DNA of 64,000 nucleotides from Pseudomonas sp. BN417. GTDB taxonomy: Bacteria; Pseudomonadota; Gammaproteobacteria; Pseudomonadales; Pseudomonadaceae. Positions 23,797-32,863 of this stretch are shown here, piece after piece (position 1 is the stretch's first letter; every line of letters starts with the position of its first letter). The DNA is taken from contig NZ_SSOJ01000163.1 of NCBI RefSeq assembly GCF_029871205.1, positions 45,140 to 109,139 on the forward strand. Reading direction: 5' to 3'. Below the pieces are notes generated by a model. That model saw nothing but the letters and a program-made list of their open reading frames with translations. It did no database searches and was not told the DNA's origin. The position numbers were made by a program, and so were the translations under genes.

Positions 23797-25170
23797 CTAC
23801 CATTCACCGAGCATCCGGCACAGGCCGTCGAGGTCGCCACGCGCCAGCTGTCGCGGATGTTCTGCGGGCGGTTGCAGCTGCGGCAGCGGCGCGTTCCAGG
23901 CGCCCAGCTCGGCCAGCAGCTCGGCCGACTTCTCCGGGGCAATCTGCCCCAGGGTCACCATCGGCGTCACCATGCTGCGCCGGTACAGGCGCGCCGCGAG
24001 CACGCCGGTAGCGGTGTGCGGATCGATGGAGAGGCTGGTGTCGCGGAACAGCCCGAGTATCTCCTCCGCCGTCTGCTCGTCGCCCACCGCGTAGGAGTCG
24101 ATCAGCAGGCGCGCCTGCAGCCACTGGCGGTTGGCGATGCTGAGTTCGCCACTGCTCTCGAAGTGCTCCATCAGCGCGTTCACCGCCTGGTCGTCGTGGT
24201 CGTAGAGCTCCCAGACAAAGCGCTCCAGGTTGGAGAAGATGGAGAAGTCCATGGCCGGTGACAGGGTGCGGTTGGCCTCGCGGGTGGAATAGCGGTTCTT
24301 GTGGATGAACTGGTGCAGCGCGTCGTTGCGGTTGGTGGCAATGATGATCTGGTTGATCGGCAGCCCCATCTTCTGCGCGATATAGCCGGCATAGACCTCG
24401 GCGAAACTCGCCGCCGGGATGCTGAAGCCGATGGGCCGCTGGCCGCCGCCGAGCTGCAGGGCTGCGTGGAAATAGAAGACGATCTGCGCCAGCACGCCGA
24501 CCCAGTTGGAGGAGTTGAAGCCGATGGGCACCACCTCCTCCAGCGGCCAGTGACGGAACAGCTGCGAGACCAGGGTCTGGCAGTCGTCGAAACCACCGGC
24601 CACGGCGCAGGCCAGCACCCGCTCAGGGTTGGCAGTTTGCAGCGCATGCAGGCGGTCGCGCGGTACGCCGGCCTCCGGGTACAGCGTCACCACACGACAG
24701 CCCGCCCAAGCGCCGAAGGCCGCAATGGCTGCGAGCCCGGTGTCGCCGTTGGTGGCGCCAACGACCAGTGCCCGTCCGCCTTCGCGATCGAGGAAGTAGC
24801 GCGCCAGGCGCGCGTGCAGTTGGGCGGCGAAATCCTTGGACGCTCGGGTCGGACCGTGGAACAACTCCAGTACCCACTCGTTGCGGTCGATTTGGCGCAG
24901 CGGCGCGATGGCGCGATGGGTGAATTGGCGATAGGTGTCCTTGAGCAACGCCTTGAGGTCATCCTCCGCAATGGTCTGGCCGACGAAGGGGCTGATCACC
25001 CGCCAGGCCAGTTCCTCGAAAGGCAGCCAAGACCAGTTGGCGATTTCCTGGGCACCGAACACCGGCAGGCTGGCAGGCACGAAGAGCCCGCCATCGGCGG
25101 CAAGCCCGGACAACACCGCAGTGCGGAAATCCGCCCGCAGGGCGGCACTGCGTGTACTCACGTAATGCAT
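23797..25170 (-). CDS. Threonine synthase-like PLP enzyme with altered lysine motif
   Basis: This 457-residue fold-type II PLP protein is of the ThrC family. The N-terminus MHYVSTRS, GLAADGGLFVPASLP and ELFHGPTRASKDF (PLP Lys112) are recognisable. In ordinary ThrC the last motif is ELFHGPTLAFKDF, so two residues next to the lysine differ (Leu to Arg, Phe to Ser). GATNGDTGLAAIAA replaces the phosphate-loop GATSGDTGSAAI. NSSNWVGVLAQIVFYF matches the family NSINWARILAQ-type segment with changes. These shifts suggest a substrate other than O-phosphohomoserine. GGAGTGA precedes ATG 25170. It is followed by the Lrp gene and preceded by LysR. Confidence 0.85.
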   Translation of the reverse strand: MHYVSTRSAALRADFRTAVLSGLAADGGLFVPASLPVFGAQEIANWSWLPFEELAWRVISPFVGQTIAEDDLKALLKDTYRQFTHRAIAPLRQIDRNEWVLELFHGPTRASKDFAAQLHARLARYFLDREGGRALVVGATNGDTGLAAIAAFGAWAGCRVVTLYPEAGVPRDRLHALQTANPERVLACAVAGGFDDCQTLVSQLFRHWPLEEVVPIGFNSSNWVGVLAQIVFYFHAALQLGGGQRPIGFSIPAASFAEVYAGYIAQKMGLPINQIIIATNRNDALHQFIHKNRYSTREANRTLSPAMDFSIFSNLERFVWELYDHDDQAVNALMEHFESSGELSIANRQWLQARLLIDSYAVGDEQTAEEILGLFRDTSLSIDPHTATGVLAARLYRRSMVTPMVTLGQIAPEKSAELLAELGAWNAPLPQLQPPAEHPRQLARGDLDGLCRMLGEW

Positions 25171-25185
25171 ATTCACTCCCGACAC

Positions 25186-26076
25186 TTACTTGTAGAGATG
25201 GGCCTGGGCCACCAGCCAGGTGGCGAAGGCCAGGGCATCCGGATGCAGTTTCGTCCCCGTGCCGTGGACCAGGTAGAAGGACTCGCTGGCCTCGATGCGA
25301 CGGTCGAAAGGCTCCACCAGGCGGCCTTCGCGCAGCAGGTCTTCGACCATGGACGAACGCGCCAGGGCGATACCCTGCCCCAGTTCGGCGAGGCGCAGGG
25401 TGGAGACCAGAGTGTCAAACTGCGGGCCGATGGAGAAATCGACGTCGTCGGCACCCACCCGCTTCAGCCAATAGCCCCAACCCTCTTCGTAGCCAAGCAC
25501 ATGCAGCAGCGGGTGGCGCGCGACGTCACGCGGCTCGCGCAGCGGCGAGTCCGCCATCAGTTGCGGCGAGCAGACCGGGAACAGCGTGTCCCAGGTCAGC
25601 CGCTGCGACACCAGCCCCGGCCAGTGCCCGTGGCCCCAGCGGATCTCCACATCGTCCTCGCCATCCAGCTCCTTGACCCAAAGATTGCTGATGTAACGGA
25701 TATCGAGATGGGGATGAGTGCGACGGAAATCGGCCAGCTTGGGTGCCAGCCAGAAGTGCAGGAACGACAGGCTGCCACGCACCTTGATCGGCCGCCGCTT
25801 GTGCTGGCCGAAGATCTCGCTGGTGCCCACCGCCAGGCGGGTGATGGCGTCCTGTACCACCGGCAGGTAGGACTGTCCTTCCTCCGTGAGGCCCAGGCCA
25901 CGTGGCAGACGCTTGAACAGTGCCACCCCGAAGTGGCTTTCCAGCTGGCGGATCTGCTGACTCACCGCCCCCTGGGTCAGGTGCAGCTCCTCCGCCGCGT
26001 GGGTGAAATTAAGGTACCGCGCCGATACCTCGAAAGCTCGCAACCAGTTCAACGGGGGCAAGGTTTTCTGGTTCAT
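25186..26076 (-). CDS. LysR-family regulator (GcvA-like)
   Basis: This 296-residue LysR regulator has an N-terminal winged HTH (PPLNWLRAFEVSARYLNFTHAAEELHLTQGAVSQQIRQLE) ending about residue 65. An effector-binding domain follows, with the family's FWLAPKLADFRRTHPHLDIR. The Leu-Asn-Trp-Leu-Arg-Ala-Phe start is typical of the GcvA group. ATG 26076 is chosen because GAGGT precedes it. It lies 15 bases before the threonine-synthase-like gene and on the same strand, so it may be co-transcribed with that gene. Its ligand is not known. Confidence 0.9.
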   Translation of the reverse strand: MNQKTLPPLNWLRAFEVSARYLNFTHAAEELHLTQGAVSQQIRQLESHFGVALFKRLPRGLGLTEEGQSYLPVVQDAITRLAVGTSEIFGQHKRRPIKVRGSLSFLHFWLAPKLADFRRTHPHLDIRYISNLWVKELDGEDDVEIRWGHGHWPGLVSQRLTWDTLFPVCSPQLMADSPLREPRDVARHPLLHVLGYEEGWGYWLKRVGADDVDFSIGPQFDTLVSTLRLAELGQGIALARSSMVEDLLREGRLVEPFDRRIEASESFYLVHGTGTKLHPDALAFATWLVAQAHLYK

Positions 26077-26141
26077 GCGCGGTACCTCATAGGTCATATT
26101 GGGGCGATCCTGGCGGGGCAGGCAGAGGGTGCCTGCTTCGC

Positions 26142-27581
26142 TCAGGCCGTCTCGGGCGTGCGGACCGGCGCGGCATGGGAAGCTAGGCGCCGCTCACGAC
26201 TCTTGCGGGTGATCCAGAAGACGAAGTAGCACCAGGCAATGAACGGCACCCCGAAGTAGAGCGCAACTCGCTGGGCCGGATCAAAGGCAATCCCGATGCA
26301 GGCCAGCGTACAGCTCGCCAGCGCGCCCAGCGGCACCCAGGGATAGCCGCGGACCCGGAACTTGAGATCCTCGACCTTGCCGCCATTGGCCACGTAATGG
26401 CGACGGAAGGCGATCTGGCTCGCCGCAATGCTCATCCACACCACCACCACGGCCAGGCCCGAAATCGACACCAGTGCGAGGTAGACGGTATCCGGGGCAA
26501 AAACGCCACTCAGCAACGAGGCGATGCTGCCGGCCATGCTCACCACAATCGCGTTGAACGGTGTGCCCATGCGGCTCAGCTCGCCGAAGCGCTTGGGCAT
26601 GTGGCCCTGGTCGCTCAGGGTCCAGAGCATCCGCGAAGCGGCGTATAGGCCCGAGTTGGCGGCCGACAACAACGCACTGATGATCACGAAGTTCATGATG
26701 TCGGCTGCATAGGGGATACCGATGAACTCGAACACCGTGACGAAGGGACTTTCCACCAGGCCGGCCTGCTCGCGCGGCAGCAGGGTCGCGAGGACGAAGA
26801 TGGTGCCGACGAAGAACAACGCCAAGCGTACTACGGTGGTGCGGATGGCCCTGGGCACGTTGCGTTGAGGGTCACGGGTTTCCCCGGCGGCGATACCGAT
26901 CAGCTCGGTGCCGGAAAAGGCGAACGACACCGCCAGCAGGGTCATGGCGATCGACCAGAAGCCGGTCGGGAACAATCCCTCACGGGTGAAGTTGCCGAGG
27001 CCGATGCTGTGGGCCTGCTGCACCTCGAACAAGCCGATGATGGCGCCGGTGCCCACCACCAGGAAGGCGATCACGGCCACTACCTTCACCAGCGACAGCC
27101 AGAACTCGGTTTCGGCGAACAGCCGCACCGACACCACGTTGCTGACGAACACCGTGATGGCGAACAACGCGCTCCAGATCCACACCGGGGTATCAGGGAA
27201 CCAGCGCACCATGAGAATGCCGGCTGCAGTGAATTCCGAGCCGATGGCCACCGCCCAGGTCAGCCAGTAGAGCCAGGCCACCGTATAACCGGTACCGGGG
27301 CCCAGGTAGCGTGAGGCGTAGCTGCTGAAGGAACCGGTTTCCGGCATCTGCACGGCCAGTTCGCCCAGGCACATCATCACCATGTAAACCATGACCGCGC
27401 CGATGATGTAGGCGATGACCGCCCCCAGCGGGCCGGCCTGGTTGACGGTATAGCCCGAAGTCAGGAACAGGCCGGTACCGATCACCCCTCCCAGCGCCAG
27501 CATCACGATGTGGCGCGTCTGCATATCCTGTTTGAAACCAGGACCCGAAGTCTTCTTATCTGTTGTTGTATGCGTGGACAT
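26142..27581 (-). CDS. Amino-acid permease of the AAT/APC family
   Basis: This 479-residue inner-membrane transporter has 12 predicted helices. The first carries the APC signature [21 protein letters not shown], and helix 3 to loop carries [23 protein letters not shown], both hallmarks of bacterial amino-acid:proton symporters. The start at 27581 has GAGAG upstream; a 23-codon upstream extension lacks a site. Specificity cannot be read from sequence. Relatives include lysine, proline, GABA and S-methylmethionine permeases. Its position between the LysR regulator and a Cys/Met PLP enzyme suggests import of the amino acid degraded by this cluster. Confidence 0.9.
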   Translation of the reverse strand: MSTHTTTDKKTSGPGFKQDMQTRHIVMLALGGVIGTGLFLTSGYTVNQAGPLGAVIAYIIGAVMVYMVMMCLGELAVQMPETGSFSSYASRYLGPGTGYTVAWLYWLTWAVAIGSEFTAAGILMVRWFPDTPVWIWSALFAITVFVSNVVSVRLFAETEFWLSLVKVVAVIAFLVVGTGAIIGLFEVQQAHSIGLGNFTREGLFPTGFWSIAMTLLAVSFAFSGTELIGIAAGETRDPQRNVPRAIRTTVVRLALFFVGTIFVLATLLPREQAGLVESPFVTVFEFIGIPYAADIMNFVIISALLSAANSGLYAASRMLWTLSDQGHMPKRFGELSRMGTPFNAIVVSMAGSIASLLSGVFAPDTVYLALVSISGLAVVVVWMSIAASQIAFRRHYVANGGKVEDLKFRVRGYPWVPLGALASCTLACIGIAFDPAQRVALYFGVPFIAWCYFVFWITRKSRERRLASHAAPVRTPETA

Positions 27582-27757
27582 AAGTGGACTCTCATGAAAG
27601 TTTGCGGGCAAAGAAGTTTCTGCAACCAACTTCAAGGCAGAACTGATCAAGTTGCCATCGGGTATTGTTATTGTTCCTTTTCATGATCAACTCACTGGCT
27701 CTCCGGCCAGGAGTCAGGGGGCGAACGTCAGGTTTCCACCTCGGTGTGACGTTCGGA

Positions 27758-29005
27758 TCAGGCCAAGAGCGGCGTTCGAAGTTGACTCATCGCTAGTTCA
27801 CGGTGCACCAGCGCGAACGCTTGCTGGAGATCGGCTAGCAGGTCGGCGGTTTCCTCGATCCCCACGGAGATTCGCACCAGGCCCTCGGAAATCCCCAGCG
27901 CCAGGCGCTCTTCCAGGGTGTTCTCGACGTGGCTGGTGGTGCGCGCCGGGCCGTAGATGGTTTCCACCGCGCCCAGGTTGCCGGCGCGATGGGCATAGCG
28001 CAGGCGCGGCAGGAGGCGCTTCACGGTGTCCATGCCACCGGCCAGGACGAAGCTGACGATGGCGCCGAAACCGCGCATCTGCGAGCGCGCGATGGCATGA
28101 CCGGAATGACCGGGAAGCCCGGGGTAATTCACCGCCTCCACCAGGGGTTCGGTGAGCAGGTATTCAGCCAGCGCCTGGGCGCTCTGCTGCTGTTGACGCA
28201 GGCGCAGTGCCAGGGTCTTGATGCCACGGATAATCAGGTAGGCGGAGAACGGGTCCAGCGCCGCGCCGTTGATCTCGCGGTAATGGCGTACCTGGGCCAT
28301 AAGGCTTTCCGCGCCGCACACCACGCCGCCGAGTACATCGCCGTGACCGGAGAGGAACTTGGTCGCGCTATGCACCACCACGTCGACACCAAGGGCCAGG
28401 GGGTTCTGGTTGAGCGGCGTAGCGAAAGTGTTGTCCGCCACCACCAGAGCGCCAGCGCGCTTGGCCGCAGCCACCAGACGACGGATATCAAGCACTTTCA
28501 GGGTCGGATTGGTGGGGGTTTCCAGGTACAGCAGGTCGCAGCCCTGGGCGATCTCGCGCTCGATGGCCTCGGTATCCAGGGTGTCGCAGAGGGTCACCTC
28601 CACGCCCATGCGCGGCAGAAACTCCTCGAAGATCTTGTTGGTGCCGCCGTAGCTGTCGCGGGTGGACACCACACGCTTGCCGCTGCAGAGGAAGGTGTGC
28701 AGCACCCCGCTGATCGCGGCCATGCCACTGCTGAAGGCCACCGCCGACTCCGACTGTTCCAGCTCGCAGAGCTTGGCTTCGAGGACGGAGACCGTCGGGT
28801 TGCTCATGCGGCTGTAGATAAAGCCCGGATTCTTGCCCAGGGCAACGTCGTACCAGACATCGATATCGTCATAGCCATAGGCCGCGCTAACAACTATGGG
28901 AGTTTGCGTGGCGTTATAAGGATGCTGAATCCGCTCGCCGGCCCAGACAACCTGAGTGCCGATACCCGGATACTCGCCGGGAGCAGTTTCCACTTTCTTG
29001 TTCAT
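27758..29005 (-). CDS. Cys/Met metabolism PLP-dependent enzyme (gamma-lyase/gamma-synthase family)
   Basis: This 415-residue fold-type I PLP enzyme of the MetB/MetC family has the PLP lysine Lys216 in SATKFLSGHGD, FSSGMAAISG (cofactor-binding Ser-Gly-Met) and PTNPTLKVLDI. At the position where P. putida methionine gamma-lyase has its activity-determining Cys (YGCT), this protein has Gly121 (SYGGT), as in cystathionine gamma-synthases and lyases. True methionine gamma-lyase is therefore less likely; cystathionine gamma-lyase or a homoserine/O-acylhomoserine-acting enzyme fits better. Its likely products, 2-oxobutanoate or enamine intermediates, would need RidA, which is encoded nearby. A weak GGGAAA precedes the ATG at 29005. 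Confidence 0.88.
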   Translation of the reverse strand: MNKKVETAPGEYPGIGTQVVWAGERIQHPYNATQTPIVVSAAYGYDDIDVWYDVALGKNPGFIYSRMSNPTVSVLEAKLCELEQSESAVAFSSGMAAISGVLHTFLCSGKRVVSTRDSYGGTNKIFEEFLPRMGVEVTLCDTLDTEAIEREIAQGCDLLYLETPTNPTLKVLDIRRLVAAAKRAGALVVADNTFATPLNQNPLALGVDVVVHSATKFLSGHGDVLGGVVCGAESLMAQVRHYREINGAALDPFSAYLIIRGIKTLALRLRQQQQSAQALAEYLLTEPLVEAVNYPGLPGHSGHAIARSQMRGFGAIVSFVLAGGMDTVKRLLPRLRYAHRAGNLGAVETIYGPARTTSHVENTLEERLALGISEGLVRISVGIEETADLLADLQQAFALVHRELAMSQLRTPLLA

Positions 29006-29100
29006 ATGAATTTCCCGAAGACGGTGAGACAACTTCGCCAATCAGAATTGGTTGCCGGGAAATATAGGGAATGACAAAAGCACTGAAAAACGATGTTATC

Positions 29101-29122
29101 CGGCCCTAAGGGCCGTTTTTTT
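29101..29122 (+). terminator. Hairpin with T-run on the plus strand, no plus-strand gene before it
   Basis: CGGCCC-TAA-GGGCCG is followed by seven T. It lies between the minus-strand PLP enzyme gene and the OprD remnant, so it cannot end either on its own strand. It may stop antisense transcription or be a relic. Confidence 0.55.
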
Positions 29123-29188
29123 AATGGCTGAACACCCACCAATCCAGCCAATCCCGCAGACGCCTTTCCTGCCGTTCGTTTGACTTGG

Positions 29189-29542
29189 CTACGGCACGAG
29201 CAACTGAGTGCCCTTGGTGCCCTTGCCGCCATCCAACTTCACCGACAGCAGTCCGAGAGCGTCGACGCCAAAGCCCACCGAGCCCTGAGTGAAGCCGGGC
29301 TTGGCATCGAGGATGAAGCTCTGGGTCCACTCCTCGGCCCTGCCCTGGCGGGTGGTGTCCACGAAATTGCGGTTGAGATAGAAGATTCGCAGGGTCAGGG
29401 TCCCCGTCGCGTCTTCGATGAATCCGCTTTCTTGCTGTGCAGCCGCGACAGAAGAGGCTCCAATTGCGCATGCAATGGCTAGCGCGATAGCCGGCGAAAC
29501 TGCTGATACCGGCATGCGTTCAGAATGACTTGAGAGTTTCAT
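29189..29542 (-). pseudogene. Truncated OprD-family porin (N-terminal quarter only)
   Basis: The protein is 117 residues against about 420 for OprD porins. It has a signal peptide (about 1-36, cleaved after VAAA). The canonical N-terminus follows: QESGFIEDATGTLTLRIFYLNRNFVD, then EEWTQSFILDAKPGFTQG and VGFGVDALGLLSVKLDGG. It stops at GTQLLVP, just after the first strands. The remaining barrel is not present in any frame downstream, where the sequence runs into the PLP enzyme promoter. It cannot form a porin. The 5' end and signal are intact, so the truncation is probably a deletion. Confidence 0.82.
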
Positions 29543-29794
29543 TGTTGTTATCCCTCGAGCAATTCAAGACGTGAAGAGTCCCCCTCCAGAGATCTGGCTG
29601 GAGGCGGGTGAATCGCCAAAGCAGACAATAGTCCAGCTTGGCTGCATCCCGGCGCCGGTTGAGGACGGCAGGAACTCGCCAAATACGGACTTCCGGAGGA
29701 CTTAGATATCTGAATGCCTCAAACCCAGGTTCATGGGCTCAAGGCAACCGCAAGATGACTGCCCTACATACGTAGGGGCAGCCAGTAGTCGCCG

Positions 29795-31438
29795 TCAGAT
29801 AGCCAGACTGCGCTCGCGTAGTTCGGTATTCAGGATGCGATCATTCTCCGAGTAATCCACCGGACAATCGATGACATGCACGCCCGGGGCGCTGAGGCAT
29901 TCCTGCAGCAAAGGAAGGAAGCCGTCGGCGCTCTCCACGCGATGCCCCAGGGCGCCGTAGGACTGGGCGTACTGCACAAAATCCGGATTGCCGTAGTCCA
30001 GGCCGAAGTCCGTAAAGCCCATGTTGGACTGCTTCCAGCGAATCATCCCGTAGCCGTTGTCGCGCAGGATGATGACGGTGAGGTTCATCTTCAGGCGAAC
30101 CGCCGTTTCCAGCTCCTGACTGTTCATCATGAAACCGCCGTCGCCGCACACTGCAACGATCGGGCGCTCCGGGTAGACCAGGTGCGCTGCCATGGCCGAA
30201 GGCAGGCCTGCGCCCATGGTCGCCAAAGCATTATCCAGCAGCACGGTATTGGGCATGTGCGCCTTGTAGTTGCGGGCGAACCAGATCTTGTAGATGCCAT
30301 TGTCCAGGGCAACGATGCCCTCCGACGGCAGCGCGCGGCGAACATCGGCCACCAGGCGCTGCGGGTAGATGGGGAATCGGTCGTCGTCGGCGCCTTCGGC
30401 GACTTGCGCCTCGTTGGCCTCGCGGATCGCCAGTAGGCGGGTGAAGTCCCAATGCGAGGTGTCAGTCAGCGCCTCGCCGATCTGCCAGACGGCGTTGGCA
30501 ATATCGCCGATGACCTCGACCTGCGGGAAATACACGGGATCGACTTCGGCGGAGCGGAAGTTCACGTGAATCACCTCGGTACCGCCGCGGACCATGAAGA
30601 ACGGCGGCTTCTCGATGACGTCATGGCCGATGTTGACGATGAGGTCCGCGGCCTCTACCGCGCGGTGCACGAAGTCGCCAGATGAAAGCGCGGCGTTGCC
30701 GAGGAAGCGTGGGTGACGTTCATCCACCACACCCTTGCCCATTTGAGTGGTGACGAAGGGAATGCCGGTCTTGTCGATCAGTTGCTTGAGGACCTTGGCA
30801 GTCATCTTGCGGTTGGCACCCGCGCCGATCACCAGGATCGGGCTACGTGCGGCCTGCAGCTTCTCCACTGCGGCAAGGATGGCCTTGTGCTCGGCCAGGG
30901 GACGACGGTGCAGGCTTGGCGGAATCGGCAGGCTGTCGGTCTGCTCCGCAGCAATATCTTCTGGCAGTTCCAGATGCACAGCGCCGGGCTTTTCTTCTTC
31001 AGCCAGGCGGAAGGCTTCGCGCACCCGCGACGGGATGTTGTCGGCGGAAGCCAACTGGTGGGTGTACTTGGTCAGCGGCTGCATCATGCCGACGACGTCG
31101 AGGATCTGGAAGCGGCCCTGTTTGGACTTCTTGATGGGCTTCTGCCCGGTAATCATCAGCATCGGCATGCCACCGAGGAAGGCATAGGCGCCGGCAGTCA
31201 CCAGGTTGGTGGCGCCTGGGCCGAGAGTCGACAGGCTCACCCCGGTTTTGCCAGTCAGACGACCGTAAGTAGCTGCCATGAAGCCGGCCGACTGCTCGTG
31301 ACGGGTCAGCACCAACTTGATCTGAGATTTGCGAAGAGACTCGAGCAAATCGAGGTTTTCTTCACCGGGAATGCCGAAGACATATTCCACGCCTTCGTTC
31401 TCCAGACACTGCACAACTACATCGGCGGCCTTGGCCAT
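29795..31438 (-). CDS. Acetolactate synthase-like ThDP enzyme (large subunit type)
   Basis: This 547-residue thiamine-diphosphate enzyme has the catalytic Glu in TRHEQSAGFMA (about residue 47). The central FAD/DHS-fold domain contains VIGAGANRK, and the ThDP motif GDGGFMMNSQELETAVRLKMNLTVIILRDN runs over about 430-460. It would condense two pyruvates to 2-acetolactate (catabolic type) or act on a related 2-oxoacid. No small regulatory subunit (IlvH) gene is adjacent, so it is not the biosynthetic IlvBH pair. ATG 31438 is chosen because the family N-terminus (MAKAADVVVQCLENEGV) begins there; the open frame upstream overlaps the solute-binding remnant. Confidence 0.9.
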   Translation of the reverse strand: MAKAADVVVQCLENEGVEYVFGIPGEENLDLLESLRKSQIKLVLTRHEQSAGFMAATYGRLTGKTGVSLSTLGPGATNLVTAGAYAFLGGMPMLMITGQKPIKKSKQGRFQILDVVGMMQPLTKYTHQLASADNIPSRVREAFRLAEEEKPGAVHLELPEDIAAEQTDSLPIPPSLHRRPLAEHKAILAAVEKLQAARSPILVIGAGANRKMTAKVLKQLIDKTGIPFVTTQMGKGVVDERHPRFLGNAALSSGDFVHRAVEAADLIVNIGHDVIEKPPFFMVRGGTEVIHVNFRSAEVDPVYFPQVEVIGDIANAVWQIGEALTDTSHWDFTRLLAIREANEAQVAEGADDDRFPIYPQRLVADVRRALPSEGIVALDNGIYKIWFARNYKAHMPNTVLLDNALATMGAGLPSAMAAHLVYPERPIVAVCGDGGFMMNSQELETAVRLKMNLTVIILRDNGYGMIRWKQSNMGFTDFGLDYGNPDFVQYAQSYGALGHRVESADGFLPLLQECLSAPGVHVIDCPVDYSENDRILNTELRERSLAI

Positions 31439-31502
31439 CTTTCTCACTACCTCATGGGTGACACACGGAAAGGACCAGCTCGCTGGCAAGTCCCTGTTGG
31501 GT

Positions 31503-31991
31503 TCAGCGCGGTGCGCTGACGTCGGTCTGGCCGCTTGCCAGCAACGCGCCACGGACAAAGCCTTCGGCCAGGCAGCGCTCGACGAAGTCACGCACGTAGG
31601 CGGCGCCGGCATCATGCCCTTTTGGCACAGCCATGGCCTGGCGGATTGCAGTGAAGGCGCCGTCCAACACTCGGAAACTGCTGTCACCGGCAGCCACCTG
31701 CTCCAGTGGCTGGCGTACGCCGGCGGCAGCATCCAGGTCGCGGTCAATGAACAAGTCCACCGCCGCCGCCGAAGTGGCGGCACGTTCAAGTGCCGCGTGT
31801 TGTAGGGTACGACTTAGGAACAGGTCATAGGCAGCGCCCTGACCTACGGCGATGCGTACACCCTCTCGGTCGAGTTCATCCACTGCCTGGAACGGCGCCT
31901 CGGCGCGTACCAAGTAGGTGCCCTCGATACTCCCAGGTTCTTGAGCGGTCCGCTCTGGAACACGTACTGCAGGTCGGTATTGCGTTCCCAT
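31503..31991 (-). pseudogene. Remnant of an amino-acid-type ABC transporter solute-binding protein
   Basis: The minus-strand frame preserves the C-terminal half of a family 3 solute-binding protein: SIEGTYLVRAEAPFQAVDEL, GVRIAVGQGAAYDLFLSRTL, LIEQ-like region VRQPLEQVAAG, and FTAIRQAMAVPKGHDAGAAY. The signal peptide and first lobe (about 100 residues) are absent, and the first 20 codons look frameshifted. No start with a ribosome binding site is present. No permease or ATPase genes are near. It is a 5'-deleted pseudogene. Confidence 0.68.
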
Positions 31992-32150
31992 TCATGGCCC
32001 TCCTCCACTGTCGTGGCGGCGTCGGCGTGCTGCCAGCTTCACAATCCGCTCATGCGTTTCCGGCTTGCTTGCCTGGGAATGGCCCATGTTGCTTCCTCAT
32101 CGGTCCCGGGTACCCAACGCGCGAAATCTCACTGAGTACCCGGCAACCCA

Positions 32151-32855
32151 TTACCAGTTCTCCCGGTACGGACGCACTTCAGCGCTGAATGTCCAGGCAC
32201 CTTTTGGTTGCCGCACCAGGTGCAGAACCTCGCTGGCTATGTCGTCAGGCTGGATGAAGAAATCCTCGGGAGCTTCCGGATATCGCTTTCTTGCCCAGTC
32301 AACGTTGATTACGGCATCAATCGTGAGATAGGCGACATGGATGCCTTGTGGCCCCAGTTCGCGCGCAATCGATTCGGCGAGAATCCTCTGCGCCGCCTTG
32401 GTCGGGGCAAAGCCAGCAAACTTCTTCTTGCCTCGCCACGCAGAGGTATTTCCGGTCGCGATGATCACCCCGCGGCCGGCCTTGATCATGGCAGGAGCAA
32501 AACGCCGCGACAGGTGGAGAAAAGCCATCACATTGGTCTGGAAGTTCAGGTCCAAGACCTTGGGATCAATCTCCAGAAAGTTCCCGAAGGCACCACCTAC
32601 GGCGTTGTGGACCAGCACTTCTGGAGCCCCCAGGTCAGTCTCGATCCGATCCAGCACGTCGTGGAGCTTATGGAAGTCGGTGACATCGACCGGATAGGCA
32701 AAGCAATTGGGGAGTTCATTAGCTAACGCTGTGAGGCGTTCTTCGCTGCGCGCGAGCATGGCGACGCTGTAACCCTCGCCTACCAGTCGCCGGACGATAG
32801 CCACTCCTGTGCCCGGCCCTACACCGGTCACTACAGCCACTTTTCCACTATTCAT
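32151..32855 (-). CDS. Short-chain dehydrogenase/reductase with Phe in place of the catalytic Tyr
   Basis: This 234-residue Rossmann-fold protein has the cofactor motif TGVGPGTG (10-17) and HNAVGGAFG in place of the usual NNAG. The active-site region reads GFAPTK: Lys153 is present, but position 149, normally the catalytic Tyr of YxxxK, is Phe. TGNTSAWRG provides the Ser region. Loss of the Tyr hydroxyl usually abolishes normal SDR oxidoreduction, so it may be a regulator, a binding protein or an enzyme with altered chemistry. GAGGT precedes ATG 32855, and it starts 8 bases after the isomerase-like gene, clearly in one operon. The Tyr loss appears real because the surrounding frame is intact. 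Confidence 0.82.
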   Translation of the reverse strand: MNSGKVAVVTGVGPGTGVAIVRRLVGEGYSVAMLARSEERLTALANELPNCFAYPVDVTDFHKLHDVLDRIETDLGAPEVLVHNAVGGAFGNFLEIDPKVLDLNFQTNVMAFLHLSRRFAPAMIKAGRGVIIATGNTSAWRGKKKFAGFAPTKAAQRILAESIARELGPQGIHVAYLTIDAVINVDWARKRYPEAPEDFFIQPDDIASEVLHLVRQPKGAWTFSAEVRPYRENW

Positions 32856-32863
32856 GCTGCACC

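Noticed and set aside
24301-26229. 642-codon plus-strand frame across the threonine-synthase-like and LysR genes
   Set aside because: It spans two clear minus-strand genes and their junction, and its sequence is low in hydrophobic patterning and matches no family.
27758-29005. Naming the PLP enzyme methionine gamma-lyase
   Set aside because: The activity-linked Cys of the P. putida enzyme is Gly here (SYGGT), so only the broader family is assigned.
29583-29604. Hairpin CCTCCAG/CTGGAGG upstream of the OprD remnant
   Set aside because: Short stem, no T-run on either strand, and no gene needing a terminator there.
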